The position numbers and the translations under genes were made by a program. This document shows, piece by piece, positions 20,101 to 35,100 of a stretch of DNA of 64,000 nucleotides. A model generated the notes under the pieces. The model was given only the letters and a program-made list of their open reading frames with translations. It had not been told where the DNA came from and searched no databases. The DNA is taken from assembly GCA_903813345.2 (NCBI GenBank), contig CAIIXF020000007.1:8377730-8441729 (forward strand). The letters run 5' to 3'. How positions within the stretch are numbered: position 1 is the first letter of the stretch; every line of letters starts with the position of its first letter. The DNA comes from Owenia fusiformis (Eukaryota > Annelida > Polychaeta > Sabellida > Oweniidae).

Positions 20101-23100
20101 GTTATCCAGTAGAAGGACAGTGTTGGAGTGATGTCCACCCATTAGATTACGATTTGGTAGTTTGGGGCATGTCTTTCACACTTTATCGTATCCTACCGAC
20201 CACTTTAGATTGTGGTCGTACGCCCGATTCATTGGTAGGCCCGTACTGTCTTTCTACAATGTCGGAGAATGAACTACGCATTGCACTATTAAATGACCTA
20301 CCTCGATACATTCCAGAGTATTTTAGAATTCTTTTTATGTTGTTAGATCGCCAATTGTATGGGTTTATCGGTAGAACGAAGAGATTTTAGTTTTTACATC
20401 GGAAATATGTCAACAATTTTCAAAATGTCAGAAGGGGAATTCCCCAGGGATTTCCCTTATGACTGGTACATGCCGGGAACTGAATGGAGGAATTTGACGG
20501 TTGAAATAAGTTAAATATTACATGCAAATATTGCTATCAAAAATGAAAATATCTTTTTCATTTTGTCATATGATCAACAAATTGACACCTTTACAATTAC
20601 ATAAGTGTAACATCTCTGTGATCTCCCCAGGATTTTTTCTCAAGTGGGTGCAAAATTCCCATTTTCACAATTCAGAGCAAAATTGGTCTAAACATGCCAA
20701 CTTTTCATGATTTTTCTCATTTTCAAGTTGATGCAAATAGATTTTTAGGTGGGTGCAAGGCTGTTTTTCAAAATTTCAAGTGGGTGCTGCGCCCACTTGC
20801 TTTAATGTTGGGGAGACCACTGCATCTAATAGTTAGTACATTTTTAAACAGACATGAACAACACCTCCCAATGAAAAATGTCTTACTGGCTGACAAGGAT
20901 TACATTGTTTTACATACATGTAACTTAATGCTGTTTTCCAAGCATCGAAGCAATCATGATGACACTGATCTAGATTAACTTATATTGACTGAAATTCACA
21001 TAGATTGATTACTTTTTGTTAAATTTTATATTGACACTATACTATATCTTCATTGTTCAAAACAAGATAAAACTATCATATGTACATTAATTCAACTATG
21101 TCCCTATCCATGATTTTATATGACAGATTTGCCAGTCTTTGAATCCTTCCCTTTTGATTCTTAACTGCGTCATTCATATTAATTTCGCCTGTAATTGTCA
21201 GATTAATTCATTATGACTCGATAATTCAAATAAATGGTCAGTCGAAATGAGCTATTTTTATAGGCATGAGCATCAAATGATACAATAAGAATAATATCAG
21301 TTGATTGTAACTAATCAGAGAACATCCTATATATCATAATGCCATCTTTTCATAAATTGTATTTTACATAATCCTTCTTTCTATACATATCAATCTTGAA
21401 AAATATTCAAATAGGAACTGAATTGAATTGAAATGTTAGAGCATAATTTTCTACTCAATGCTGCTTACTCGGTTTAAACAATTTTTCAAGGTTTGATATT
21501 ATAAAAAAAAGTTTGTATCAAAGTCTGGCACAAGTTAACAAACTAAAAATGTTAAAGTTGTTAACAGATCACAATAATTCAGAGACTGTCTTGGATATCA
21601 TATGTAAATCTAGAAGATTTTTACAGACTTCGTTATGATTATATTATCTTCTGTGACAAGTGAAAAATGAAAATGCACCTAAACGTCATTCTGATTTATC
21701 AGAGTCCCTCTTTACCTAACGCTTTTGAGAACTATTCCAAAAGGATAGTAAAGGCTGTGGATCCCACAATGCCTAAACGTTAATAAATGGGACAGTTCAG
21801 TCTAAAACTAGAGCAGCTGGGAATTTACTATGTGATTGCCTGAAGATCATGTACTGGAAGAAATAGAATTATTGATCTGATATAGCCTGGTTCTGAAATG
21901 AGTTGGCACAACGCCAAATTATTTTATGGTTTTCTTGAGTCGTGTCTTGGAGTCATTTATATATTGGTTTATAACTAAAATTGACGAAAATAGATTGGTT
22001 TTACATCTCAAGTTAGCAGGGTTTTGGTCTTCCATTTATGTTAATTGTCTTATCCATAGGTTAATGTCGTGAAGATAGCTTGAGTATTTAGGCCATATAT
22101 TTATTGTTCTCCAAGTCTTTACCTGAACACAGTATGGCATTTTCAAAAAGTAATAGCATGTTCATCTATACTGATCACATCCTTATTTTATGGCACCTAT
22201 AATACATGGAAATCTGTTGTCATAAACTGATTCAATTCAGTGTAAAAGTATAGACAGATTTCTTAACCTCTTGGCTACCCAGGATGACAAGATTTCTCTT
22301 CACCTTAGAAATGACCTTGAAACCTAGAGGTCTGTGGTGATATTCGAATGGCATTTTGTGGTATTCGAATACTAAACGATTGGCTGCGGATGCGCGCCGA
22401 TTTAGTCTCCCGCCAAGACAAACCCAATTCTAAGGCAATCCTGATATAGATTACTCGGTTACAAGTAAATAACACGCCAGGAGAACGTTGTATTTTTATT
22501 TTTTTATTATTTATATTTATATTAACTGTTTTATTGGTGAAACTGACAAACAAATAGGTAAATCAAAATGCTTTATTGATGTTAAATAAATGTAATAATA
22601 TTACAAACAAACAAATGGTTTGCATAACACAGCCAGCATTCTATTCAAACTTGTTCAAACTTGGCGTATTTACTTCATATGCTCTTAGATATCAAACAAC
22701 TAACATTAACTTCCGGGTTTTTAACGAATATTCGGGGCCGAACAGCGATTTGCTGGCCGAATATTTGGTATGAGAATTTACTATTCGTTTCAGCCCTAAG
22801 AAAGATTTTAGAGCCTTGGATTCAAGAGGTTAAAAATCTAACAGGAGCATTTTTCTTCATCTTTTGTCAACTGACATTTCCAAAAGTAACTTCAAGCAAT
22901 ACATGTGTATGTATACTAAATAAACTATACTAATTCCCTCAATTTATAGAGTCTCTTCAGTCTTGCAAAATTGGATGGAATAAATAGCCATTATTATAGA
23001 ATATAGATAAAAATGGGGTTGTATTCATTGACGTATATACATATAAATATTGGTCGAGACTTGTATGTACTGTCATTCAAAATGGAAATTTCTGATTGGG

Positions 23101-26100
23101 TTTGGAGCCGAGATTATTGCGAGATGCCTGGATATTACCAAGCAAAAGCCGGAATTCATGTGATTTTCTCAATGAATCTCGCTTAAACTCTGAATATTCT
23201 CATGTCTATTACTGCTTTTCTTAATAAATGTAATATGAAACCAAAATACTGATCTCATTTAGTACAGTCCATACATGTATTTACTTTTACATGTTTGGCA
23301 GTAGGTTAAATGTGGCATCAATGCACTAAAAAGATAGAGCTGAGAAGATTTTAGTCAAAGAACATTTTCTTGAGATACTGTTACTATAGAAACTATAAGC
23401 CTTTCTTCATATCATCTTTTTGTCTCTATCTAGTATACTAACTGATGGGTTTCTTTCCATGTATACAAATCAGTGATCTCCCTTGTATTCAAGTACCCAC
23501 TTGAGATTTTGAAAATAATCTTATACCTACCATTTTGACCAATAAACTTTTCATAGTTTCACTCATTTGAAAGATCTACTCACTCTTGGTATATGAGTAG
23601 AGCTATTGCCCCGAACCGGTCCGTCTTCTCGCTGCAAGCAGGATGAAATTCTTTGTCACAAAGTTTGGCATTTTTTATAAAATCAAACGTGCGTCATTGA
23701 AACTCACAAGATGTAAATATCATGTCATTTACATCATACCTTGATGGGGAAAATAGATCTTATATGTTAGAAGTACTAAATAAAAGTTATCGTGAAAATG
23801 AGACAGTCGTTCTCGAGAGAAAAGAGCATAAATGCGCATTTAGAGAGTTTTGGTCCGTTTAAAAATCTGTAAAAAATTGGGGTACTTAAAAGCATCGGGA
23901 GGCATCATATATTTCAAATTAGACACAAGGAAGTCAATATTGAGCAAGTTATGGCTATTTTAAATTCAAATAAAACCGCTAACCCGTACTGGTCCAGCTT
24001 TTGACCCGTACCGATCAATTTTCGTTAGCTGCGTATATCAAGGGTGTTTAGGTAAGGTTTGTTTTAAAGTCCAAAAGCCCCAATAAGACAATACAAACCC
24101 AGATAAAACCCGGAAGACTGCGGATTTCATGTAATGATTTACATTCATGTAAACAAGTAAAGTATATAATCCCCATATAAAACACTGGCCTACGTGACAT
24201 GTAATAACATTACATGTTCAAATTGAAATATAGAAAATTTTCAACATAGCATTTGCTTCCATGTCCTGTATGCCCCTCTACTTGCTTAATAAGGCAATGT
24301 ATCTTGAAATAAAACCTTAGCCAAGTAGATTAGAGTAACACTTTTGTAAATACTTATCCCATCGAACGAAGTTTGGAGGGATATAGGGGACGCCTCCGTC
24401 CGTCCATCCATCCGTCCGTCCTCCGTACGTACGTCCATCAGTCCATACGTACGTCTATCCGTCCGTCTGTCCGTCCGTCCCGGCAATAACTCAGATACCT
24501 TTGGCCCGATTTTGTTCATATTTTGTACACATATACACTATAGGGGTAGAAGTTCTGCTCGAAAGTCGATTTTCAAATGGCTGCTCATTTAAAAATGGCA
24601 GCCATTTTAGTGCAGATTTTACAGTAATTTAGGTGCAATATGTAAAACTGTAATAGCAATATGTTTTAAATGTAAAAAAATTATATAGGACATTAATAAA
24701 GCTAGAAATGTAGATATTAAAGAAGCACATGGCAACCATCTTGAAAAATGGCGGCCTTTACTCGTTATTTTACGATTTTTGTTATAACTCGAAAAGTAGT
24801 GGAGTGATTTTGTTCATATTTGGTATGTGAATACTATAAGCATGGCACACTGTCTAATGACACTTTTGGTAGAAGGTGGCCATTTTGAAAAATTGCTGCC
24901 ATTTTTGCTCTATACTTTGTCAAAATGCCAGCCATGGCTCTTCGATGGGATTTGTTACGTTTTGTCGTTGCTGTTGTCTAGTTTTCACAAGCAATTTTGT
25001 TTGTGAATCTCAAATTTTGTCTGCCCGATTTCAGTCATGAATTACATCAATTTCATGTGTAAACTTTGGGTAGACGTTGTTATTCCCGGACGCCCATACG
25101 TGTCAGGAACACAAAGATGCTTGAATGATCTTGATTAGACATCAGGCTGCAGAGAAACCGTAATATTACTGAGTGGCTTCACGAACAAAACAAAAAGGCT
25201 ATTCGCCTCGTTAATGTAATATCTAGTTTTTAATATTGATTCATTGATCATATATAATATCAACACATGTCACATATATATATCCCTGATTTAAGAATTG
25301 GAGCACTATAACATGATTATATAGTATTAACAATAGATACTGTCAATCAGTCAATAGAGCGATCAAATATGAATATTAATCCAGTATTGATCTTTCACCA
25401 AGGCTATTTCTGGACCCCTCCTCCTTCTCTCTCAGGCCTACCAAGAAAAGTAATGATCAGTAAGGCACAACGTCTTGATGCAATAATGTCAAGTATGGCT
25501 GGATTCTGAAATGTGTTGAGTATAGTAAAACTTGTCTGAACAACACATCCTCCTAAGCAGGTATAATCGGGGAAATGCTAACTGCTTATCGCAGGAGATA
25601 AAAAGAAAGAATATATTCTGAATTTTGAAGCCCTTTGATCGGAGGATGGAACAACAAAACATGAATACAACTGTTAGATTTTAAACAGATTTCACTGGTA
25701 GATCCAGGGGACCCAGAAAAGAAATTTTGTTTGGCCCCAAAATGTTTGTAGGGCCTGAATTAGTAGGCCCTTTTAGGCATTACTTGGCCTTTTAAGCTAA
25801 ATTTTCATAAATGAGCCTCAAATTTTCAAAATTTAGGACCAATTTTTGGATTTTTCTTCAAGCGCAGAATTTTTTTCCAGATATAAAAAGTTAGGCCCTC
25901 CATGTAACCGTCTGGATCCGTCGGTAGATTTATTATTTAAAAGCAAAGAGATACACAGAAGCCCTCTGACAATGTATTATACTCATGGTCCTATCAAATA
26001 TGAGAAATGAGGCATTCAAGCATTTATTTTTTACATATCCTATGCCTTTATCTATGTAAAAAGATTCAAGAGGTTTTAGGAAAATGAATAAAATGTTATG

Positions 26101-29100
26101 AATTGTTTTTTTTTTGTTTCTACCCTATGGGATTGTTTTTAAGCTATTTATATGTTTGGCATGTGTAAAATGCATTATTATTGTTATATAATATGACATA
26201 GATTATCTAATATGATGCAGGCATGCCACAAGGTTTGCATTTACAAACTGTAAACAACTTTTAAGGGGTGGGACATCAGGAGGAAGAGCCTTCACCAAAA
26301 TATCTTTTCAACAACAATTAAAACACATTTAACTGTTAGTATTACTAACATTAAGAAGAACTATCATCAGTTTTTTTGTATAATAAAAAAGGAAAATTGC
26401 TAGAGATATTATAACATAGAAGAATACTGAATTGTTATGAAGCATATCAGACTCCACAGTATTTGTATTTGAGAAAAATACATAAACTGGGTACCATCAA
26501 GGAATTGGAAGTCAGAAACCTTTTAGAAATGTATATTGGGATTAAAATAGGAAGATAATCTTAATTGTAGTATTTTGAAAAGTATACTAATAGGATATCT
26601 CTGATCGCACATGGGGGAGGAGCAGTCGCAATACCGCGAAAAATCCGAGGTCTGAAAAGTTCCTGGTGAGAACCCTGGGGAGATCACTGCAGCATATAGT
26701 AATTATAATTGCCCCATCGAAGGAAGTTCGTGGGAACCCTACGTCCGTCTGTCCCTACGTCCGTCCAGGCAATAACTCAAATACCGTTGGCCTGATTTTG
26801 TTCATATTTTGTCCACATATACCATATGGAGGTAGAGGTTCTGCTAGAAAGCCGATTTTCAACATTAAAATAAGATGTCAATAAAGCTTGTTTATTCAGC
26901 CCCATGATGTTGTTCTTCTAAAAAAGGAGTAGAATCCTTATAAACTAATGGTCCACCTATAATATTATGTTTAAAAATGAAATCAAAGGTACAGTCATGG
27001 CACATGCCATCATGCTGGTAAATTAAAAATCAACACTTTATTAAAAAGGTGAGACTCACTTAAGTCTCGACAAACACATAAATTATGCATTTTAAGATGT
27101 ATTTTATAAAACTGTCAAATATAAATTAAACCTATACCTCTCTCCAAAACGCAATATGTGAACATAAATTATTTTTCCATTTTCCTACGACTGAAGAGAT
27201 AATAAATGCTTAAATATAAATTTGACGTAGATATAAACGTTTTTTAAGCGTCAAATCAAAGCATAACCATTAACTTAAAAAATAAAAGAAGACGATGCTG
27301 GGATTCGAACCCCGGACCTTCAAAGTGACAGGCGAGCACTCTGCCTCTGTACTAACCAGGCTGCACGTGGGAGCAATTCTTTTATAAATTCACAGTCAAT
27401 CCCTGAAAATTAATAGAATTTGAGTAATTGTAACACAAGCAAACTAACTACACTACTACTAAATGTTACAGCCTGCTCATTGTGGTTAGATATGCCCCTA
27501 ATACTTCTTAGTTTCCCAGGATCAATAGCAGAAGTAGATCCGAGACCCAAAATCAAATTACAGCCTACATTCCTTTGTAAGAGTTTGAGTTTTTGTCATT
27601 AAAACGATCTTTGTACAAGTCAATAAATTTCAGGGGAAGGACCCACCTAACAAAGAAATCTTTCACTCTGCTATTTACATGCCATTTGTGTACTATGATA
27701 ACTAGTGATCTCCCTGGGTACAGCAGTACACCATGTTGAAAATTACAAAATGTCAAAACGATACAATATTGCACTGATACTCATCACATCTTTCTGTTTC
27801 TCATCTCAAGAGTGGGGAGAAATGGGGTGTCATGGTTTATCATGATGGAACTATTGAAGAACTTTGACCAAAGTAGATGAAATTAGGATGTAACACTCTG
27901 GGAAAACTTTGGGAAATCTCTTATAACAACACTAATATGATAATATAAAAATTCTATGTTGCAGGTTCTTATACAAGTACTTTAGAAGTAGGACTATCTT
28001 TTACCTCAGAGCCTCAGGATGTTATTGCAACCAAGGGGCAGCCCTTGGCGCTAAACTGTGCCGCAGAGTCGGCCGAAGCATATATACCTCTATATATAGC
28101 ATGGACAAAAAATGGTGATCTAATCAATGACACCAATAGTATTCTTAGGAATGGATCTTTGTACTTCAAAAAAGTGGTGCATAGAAGGTCACGTGGTCGT
28201 AGTGACGAAGGCATTTACCAGTGTATTGCCCAGAATCGGGCTGGTGCAATTCTCAGCAGACCAGCACGCTTGCAAGTAGCTGGTAAGTACATGTAAAATT
28301 TATTAAATTGATTACAAGTGTAAGAAAACAGGAACTTTTTTATACATTATTTTGTCAAGGGAAAATTGACAGGTGACAAATTTGTCCACCACTGTTTTTC
28401 ACAGTAATGTCCATTTCATCCATGGTTTTACAATCAATAAATACTCAACCCCAATGAAAAAGCTCTGAGAGCTGTTGGAGAATATTATTATTAGAGGAAA
28501 TGTTTGAGTTCATGGTTTAAATAGAACTATTTCAAGAGGAAAACAGTTTGATAAAAGCATGAGATGCCTTTCAAATTAGAGGAATTAGCTGAATAAAAAA
28601 ATAGTTTTTTTTGGTAAATACATAAGTTTTTTTTTTAGTAAAAAACAAGCAAAATAATCCAAATGACCTACTGTAAATGTCATTCAAAATAATATACCAT
28701 TGGTAAACAGAACATATAGGCAGAACTGGCACTGGCAGAGAAGCCAATTTTAATGTCACATGTTTTTGCATATGGTGAAATTATTAGGAAACAAATTGTA
28801 GATCAAATTGTAGACCATATTGTAAAGTAAAATAAAGAAACCATAAAAACTAAACTAGTACCATATTGGCTGATGGTGGTAGCATTTTATTTCCTAAGTC
28901 ATTTGGATGTGTCCTTTTAATTCCTGTTTGTTTCTTCCATTTTTAAATGGTGTCATGTGTTATACTCAGCAGTATGTTTCATAAAATATGTTACATGATT
29001 TTTTTTTTTTTTTAAATCGAGGTGTTCAATATTTTTCAATTCCATACTGAATCATACCATCAGCAATATATATGTCCTCATTATTGACAGCGAACTAAAT

Positions 29101-32100
29101 ACTAATTATTGTTGTTGTAACATTTTCTATTAGGTTTAGGTATATATTAACTGCGTTTGTTGTACAAATTTCCCAAAGGTCATTGTATGAGCTTGTTCAT
29201 TGTGACTTTTATTAGATTACATCAGCGGAAGTGATTATGAAGAAATACATAATAATGGGAAAGTGCAGATAAATTTTTATGATATTATCATTTATGAATC
29301 GCGCATATTATGTGTAGAATACATAAGAATCAATCATCTTGAGACTTCAGATAAGGTTTGCTTTACAATATTATGATATGTAAAATGTCCCACTTATGGA
29401 GGTGTTTTTTTACAGGTGTTCTACCCGATATGTTTTACTGTGTGTTTGTCTCTTGATGTGATAAATAAGGTCCAGTTTCCAAACATTGTATGATTTGCAT
29501 GTCAGTTGTCCATTTTGCAATTATTCCATAAATCTGAGAACAATTGAGACACCTACTTGAGACACCTATTTTAATATAGGCCTGCACCCACCTGAGAATC
29601 CATTTGCATTGCACCCATTTGAAAATGAGATAAATCATGAAATATGGTCATATTTTGACCAAATGTATAAATAGTGAAATTAAGAATGTACCCATTTGAG
29701 AAAACTGCATCTATTCCTCTCTTTTTAGAAGCAAAATTGAACTACATGTATTAAAAGTGTGGTCTCTTCATGTCCATCATACCTAATACTCCATCTTTTC
29801 TTACAGTTTAATGAAGGACCATGTTAAATGTGTTGGCCATTTATGAGTCCTGTTATCTTTGAATACATACACAGGATTCTGTGAGAAAAAGGAGGTCCCA
29901 TAAACATAAGATAAACAAAGTGTCCTATCATATAAACTTTAGGGAGCCAGGAATTTGGCCTCAGGTTTCTAGGCTTTGATCTGGAAACGCGGAACAAATT
30001 ATTTACTTTTCTGACACTGGGCAATGATTTTTAAGCATGGCATTATACTTAGTATTTGTGTCTTCTTTCATCCGTTCCTGTTTGCCTTTAGTTTGGCCAT
30101 AAGGATGTTTAAGATGGAGTAATTATTAATGTTAAGAAAAATGGTGTCGTTCCAGGACAGTACATGTATTTGAAAATCTTACTAACGGTTTTTTTTCTAC
30201 TTGATTCTCATTCATTATATCAATTCTCACAGTGTTGGTTAAGTGTAAGCCATCCATCACATGCTTATCATGTTGTTAGATTTACACAGGGATAGACCTT
30301 ACAACCTCAGCTTTACTGGCTTACTATTAGGCATAGTGTCAAAGATAAAAAATAACATAGTTGGGGTACAGATTTTTCTCATCTGATTTGACCTACTTCA
30401 CACTTCCCATTAGGAATTGGAGGTTCATTGAAGGCCTAGTCAAGTTGCCAGTTACTCTTTTACAGTGGACTTAGAAACACTGGTTCAAAATACCCTCTCC
30501 AAAAGTTCTTTTTAAGAACGTTTTGAAATTCTTTCCATATATTTTGGGATATATAGGGTTTGTTTTCTTATGACTTGGTAACATTTGCTAGTTTCTTTTC
30601 AACTTTTGGTTAGATATTCATTTACATAGTTACATTACTTATAGACTCTGTATCTTTACCAATATTGGTAAATAGACTGTGGCAATCGTGTTTCTTACCT
30701 TTGTAACTTTCAGAGCTCTTGATGTAATCATGGTTGGAGATCATTACCGTATCTAAATTCCTTTCAAGAAGACTTATTGCAAGGCTTGGGCAATGCTATT
30801 CAAGATCAAGAAGATGAAGATGTTCATATTTCAAGTTTACGATGTGATATTAATAAAACAGAGATCCAGATTTAGACACACATTGACTGTATAGTATAAC
30901 TGGGTTAATTTGATGTTCACTTATTTGGCACTATTTTGATTTTTGACATTTGGTAGCCATTCAATTTGGTTCATTAGGTTATCAAAATTTCTAGTTTCCC
31001 CAACTTTTGAAGCGAAAACTACGTCTGTCCACTGGAAGATGAACCGCATATAAGTAATGCCTCGGCCACTTTTCATCTACAGCAACTGTATGGCGGCCGT
31101 AGCTTCCCAAAATTGGGAGAAATATGCAGCATGAAATATAGGGATAAGCATGAAGATCAGAGAATATCACTAAGTAATTTCAAAAGTGGTAGAAATAAAG
31201 ACTCCAGTGCCCAGGCCCAGTCAAGTTACTCAAATAAAGAACATCTTGACTTGACTACTAGAAAATATTACACATGTTCAAAAATAAGGTGGTAAGTTTA
31301 GTATATAAGTGAACAATGTTGATCTATTTTGGTTTCATCTTAAATGCATTTACCACACCTCCAGCCTCATTTCATAGATAATATTTGTCAAAAGGAAAGG
31401 TACACAATGTATATATTGAGGTTCCTTATATGTGTATGCACCTGTGCAAGGTCATCTATTCTTGTTGAGCCTTGATATTTCTTCTTTATCAATGCAAAGT
31501 CATTATTAAAGCGAATTAAGAATGGATTGTCTCCTTCCAATGTTAGCGTGCAAAGAATTTTTCTTAAATTCTGTCCAACAGTCCAAATTTAGAGAACAAA
31601 AAATTTAATATGCGTTGCATTTTCATCTATTTTTAGCAAGAAACAGATAATAAATTGGTGTACAACAGCTTCAATTAAATGGAACTTCATTCTTTCAATT
31701 GTTACTGACATCTTCACTAAACATCCTCACCTCTATCTAATATTATAAAACTTAACAAGGATATTCCTACATGTTAAAACACAAACCGCCAACACCAAAC
31801 CTCATAAACCTAAAGAAACCAAATACCATATACCACCTTATGTACTGAAAGCACTTATATTTTATGTCATCAATTTGTTTTTTATATTTCCAAGAAATGC
31901 ATCTGATCATGTGTCCAAAGCATGAGTTACCATTGAAATATTAGATGTGGTAGCCTTTGCACTGACTGAGTCCTAGTATGTGTTATTAAGTGCATGTGGC
32001 AAATAGAGAATTAACACAAAACAATAAAGGAAGGTTGGCAGATTATATTACTCCATCCTTACGAAAATAGTAACATTTCCTCAAAAATTTAAATTCTGCC

Positions 32101-35100
32101 AAAACATTTCTGAAGTTCATCATTTTGTGAATAGATCACAAAATTTGTGTTATCAGCACTGTTGCATCGTAGCAATCCTTTATTTAATTAAAATAAAAGG
32201 ATGAAGAGTTGACATATCATATTAGTATCAATATTTCTCATTTTTGGACCATTCTATAGACAGACTCTTCTAGCTTTTTTAGGAAGCAAAACCAAACTGC
32301 TGGACGTATATTGAGACTAGTTTAGGCCCCATGTTTCTTCAAAAGTTCCCAGAAATACAAAGGGTATGTGTAGACTAAAAATCCCATTTAGAAAATAATT
32401 ATTAGAAAATTAATTTTTTATGATATAATATTTATGATGGACAGCAAGGATGAATTATCATCCTTGGTAATTTTAAAAAAATTCACTTTTTCGAAAAAAT
32501 CATTTTCCCAAAACGGATGATATCAATATTTCCCTCGGTCACTGCATTCCTTCGGGAAATATTGATGTCATTCTTGTGATATTCCTCATATCAAATCCCT
32601 CCTGGTGAATAACTTCTTTATATATATTATAGATTCAAACAAGTGAATAGATTTTTAAAACGCGCTTGTTCAAACTGTTTATTGGTTAATATCAAGAAAT
32701 TGCTTCAAAGTAATAGAGCAGTAGAGAAGTCATGGCAAGATATATCAGATTAATAATATAATTTATGGTATGGCCATTAGGTGCAGGATTCATTGCTTTG
32801 AATTGTCATTTCAAGTATATGGTTTATATTATTTACAAAGCATGGTTTATTGTTTTAAACCATTTATGATCTTTTTAGAAAGAAGACAGCCTTGGCTTGC
32901 TATATAGTTTTTTTATACTGATTTATGTCATTGAACAAAAATCAACAGTGAATAGGAACATTGTTCTATGTATAAATTGACCATGAGTTAACTATTTTAG
33001 TAATGTTGACAATCTACAGATTTTCACCTTAAAATTGCCTATAAATTGTCAAATGGCCTATTGAGCAGCAATAACCAGAAAGTTTGATTCATTCCCCTCG
33101 CATAGACTGCTTTCCCTTAGTAACACATAGAACATTGGAAAACTCTGATAAGGAGAATGAAAAATGGAAAAACAGAGACATTCAAGGGTACTTTGGCCTG
33201 CTACTCTTATTATAGGACATTAATGAGGTCATTCCAAGGTAAACAGTGCTCTGTACCCAAGTTACCATTTGAACTATTGAACTGTGGTGTCCTTGGCTTT
33301 GTTAAGTTCACACTTCCTATGTTACTTGTAGCTCCTCCATCACTATGCCATGTGCATGTAAGCATATTGGATTATGAACCATTTTTCACTAGATTTTATT
33401 TCATCTACCAGCCTCTTGGCTTCAGGGGTCCATTTTCAGAACTCTCGTAACTTATAATTTGGTTGCAAGTCATTTTTCGTCAAAAAGTAGACAGAATTGT
33501 GCCAAAAATGAAACCAAGAGTAATATTAATAAGCATATTTGAAAGTAACAGAAGTTATGTTTCACTGGTAAAAAGCATATCTCTTGGTACTATTCTATAG
33601 AGCTTGACTGGTTGCCTTTAATTTCTTTGATATTGTCAATCAGAAGTTTGATACTTTATTTTTTTCTTATTGAAGATGTAGTTGAAATAATTCAGATTCT
33701 AAATGACCCATGAACAATACATTTGAGATTGTTACAGTAAAACCTGTTTTAGTGAACACCTCTCTCTCTCTAGTAGACAGTGGACACCCTTCCTCTGAAG
33801 AAACACCGTACTAACTTCTGTATAAATTACCTTCTTTGTAGTGAACACCCACCAACACTGAACTTTTTTCTCAGCAAAAAATGTTCAATATACACAGGTT
33901 TTACTGTATTTTTCTTTGTTTATTCATCGGTAAAATTGTAAAACCATCATTCATAAAGCAGAGTGTACAACTATACATATGATTATTATTATACAATAGG
34001 GAAGGGAATCAGGGCTATCTCTTTGTAAAGTAATCTTCCATGTTCCCACTGCACTTAAGCTTGAAAGCTGAAAATAATCGATTATCATATTCATGGTCAA
34101 TAAAAAGGATGAAATTAGGTTGATGTATTGGCGTAAGTTTCACTCAAAATATTAAATTTCATTTTCATTGAATGGCTTAGAACATACATAATTTCATTGC
34201 AGGGACCATAAAAGTGTAACCTTTGCATTCGTTAGACTTCGCTTCTCAAAAGAGAGCTTCATCTTCACTCTTTCAGTTTTAAATAAATCTCTGAACTCAC
34301 GGAGCTAGTTAGAGTTTGTCGTCAGAATAAGGACGACTTTCTATATATGGTCATTTTCTCTGACGTAGTTGCATATTAAATCATTGTACATTTTTAGCAC
34401 GTGTTCCTTCCAGCTTGCTGATTGGTTGAGAAAAAAGTCAAGAGTGTTAGGTTTTTGTTTTGCGACCCCGCCCCCATGATCTGTGCCTGTGACAGCCGAG
34501 GTCATAAATCGAAACGATATATATAGGTCACATAATCTGGTATGGGGGGGGGGGGTGTAGCATATAGATATATCAGGTGAATTTGGGACTCAGAGCATAT
34601 GCATCTTTGGCCAAATTATATATTAGACTGAGATTGTCAATTATGTAACAGATTGAGAATCCGCAAGGCCCTGATATGAAGTTAGTACTATGGAAAGGTG
34701 TGTAATGTTCAAGGTCATAACAGATGCATAGGAGTTCGTATATTTCCTCCCAACTTTCTAGAACTCATTTAAAAATTGCAGCCAGTACCCAGTATGCATA
34801 ACCTTTGCAGCCAGAACCTCACAGAGATGTTTATTTACATGCTTCGGTTATGCACCTTTAAAAACACATGTAGAATTTCTCACTTTGTTACGAAACTGAA
34901 AACGTGCAGAGAATCATGTGGTTGAAACTCCTGTTGCATCAAGATTGTCGAATATAGGTATTATAGTAGTCTCCAAAAAACATTCAAATACTTTCTCATG
35001 TAAATATATAAGGTTACCATAGAGATTTTCGTAACAGCAGGTAATGTGGGAAACTTCGTACCTTTTTTTATGTCCCCACCACATAGTGTGGGGCCATATT

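Larger units (their letters stand above)
17177..27964. other. protogenin-like intron 1
   Basis: This 10.8-kb intron contains the palindrome clusters at 17598-19169, a tRNA-like segment, an inverted repeat at 19379-19827, a Helitron-like element (24357-24981), a second fragment of it (26710-26870) and a tRNA-like segment at 27291-27366. The stretches 20050-23470 and 25000-26500 have only short dispersed repeats, and no coding exon was found. Confidence 0.6.

Noticed and set aside
20154-20390. 78-codon frame and neighbours at 20522-20978
   Set aside because: No domain signature; part of the region is a dispersed repeat.
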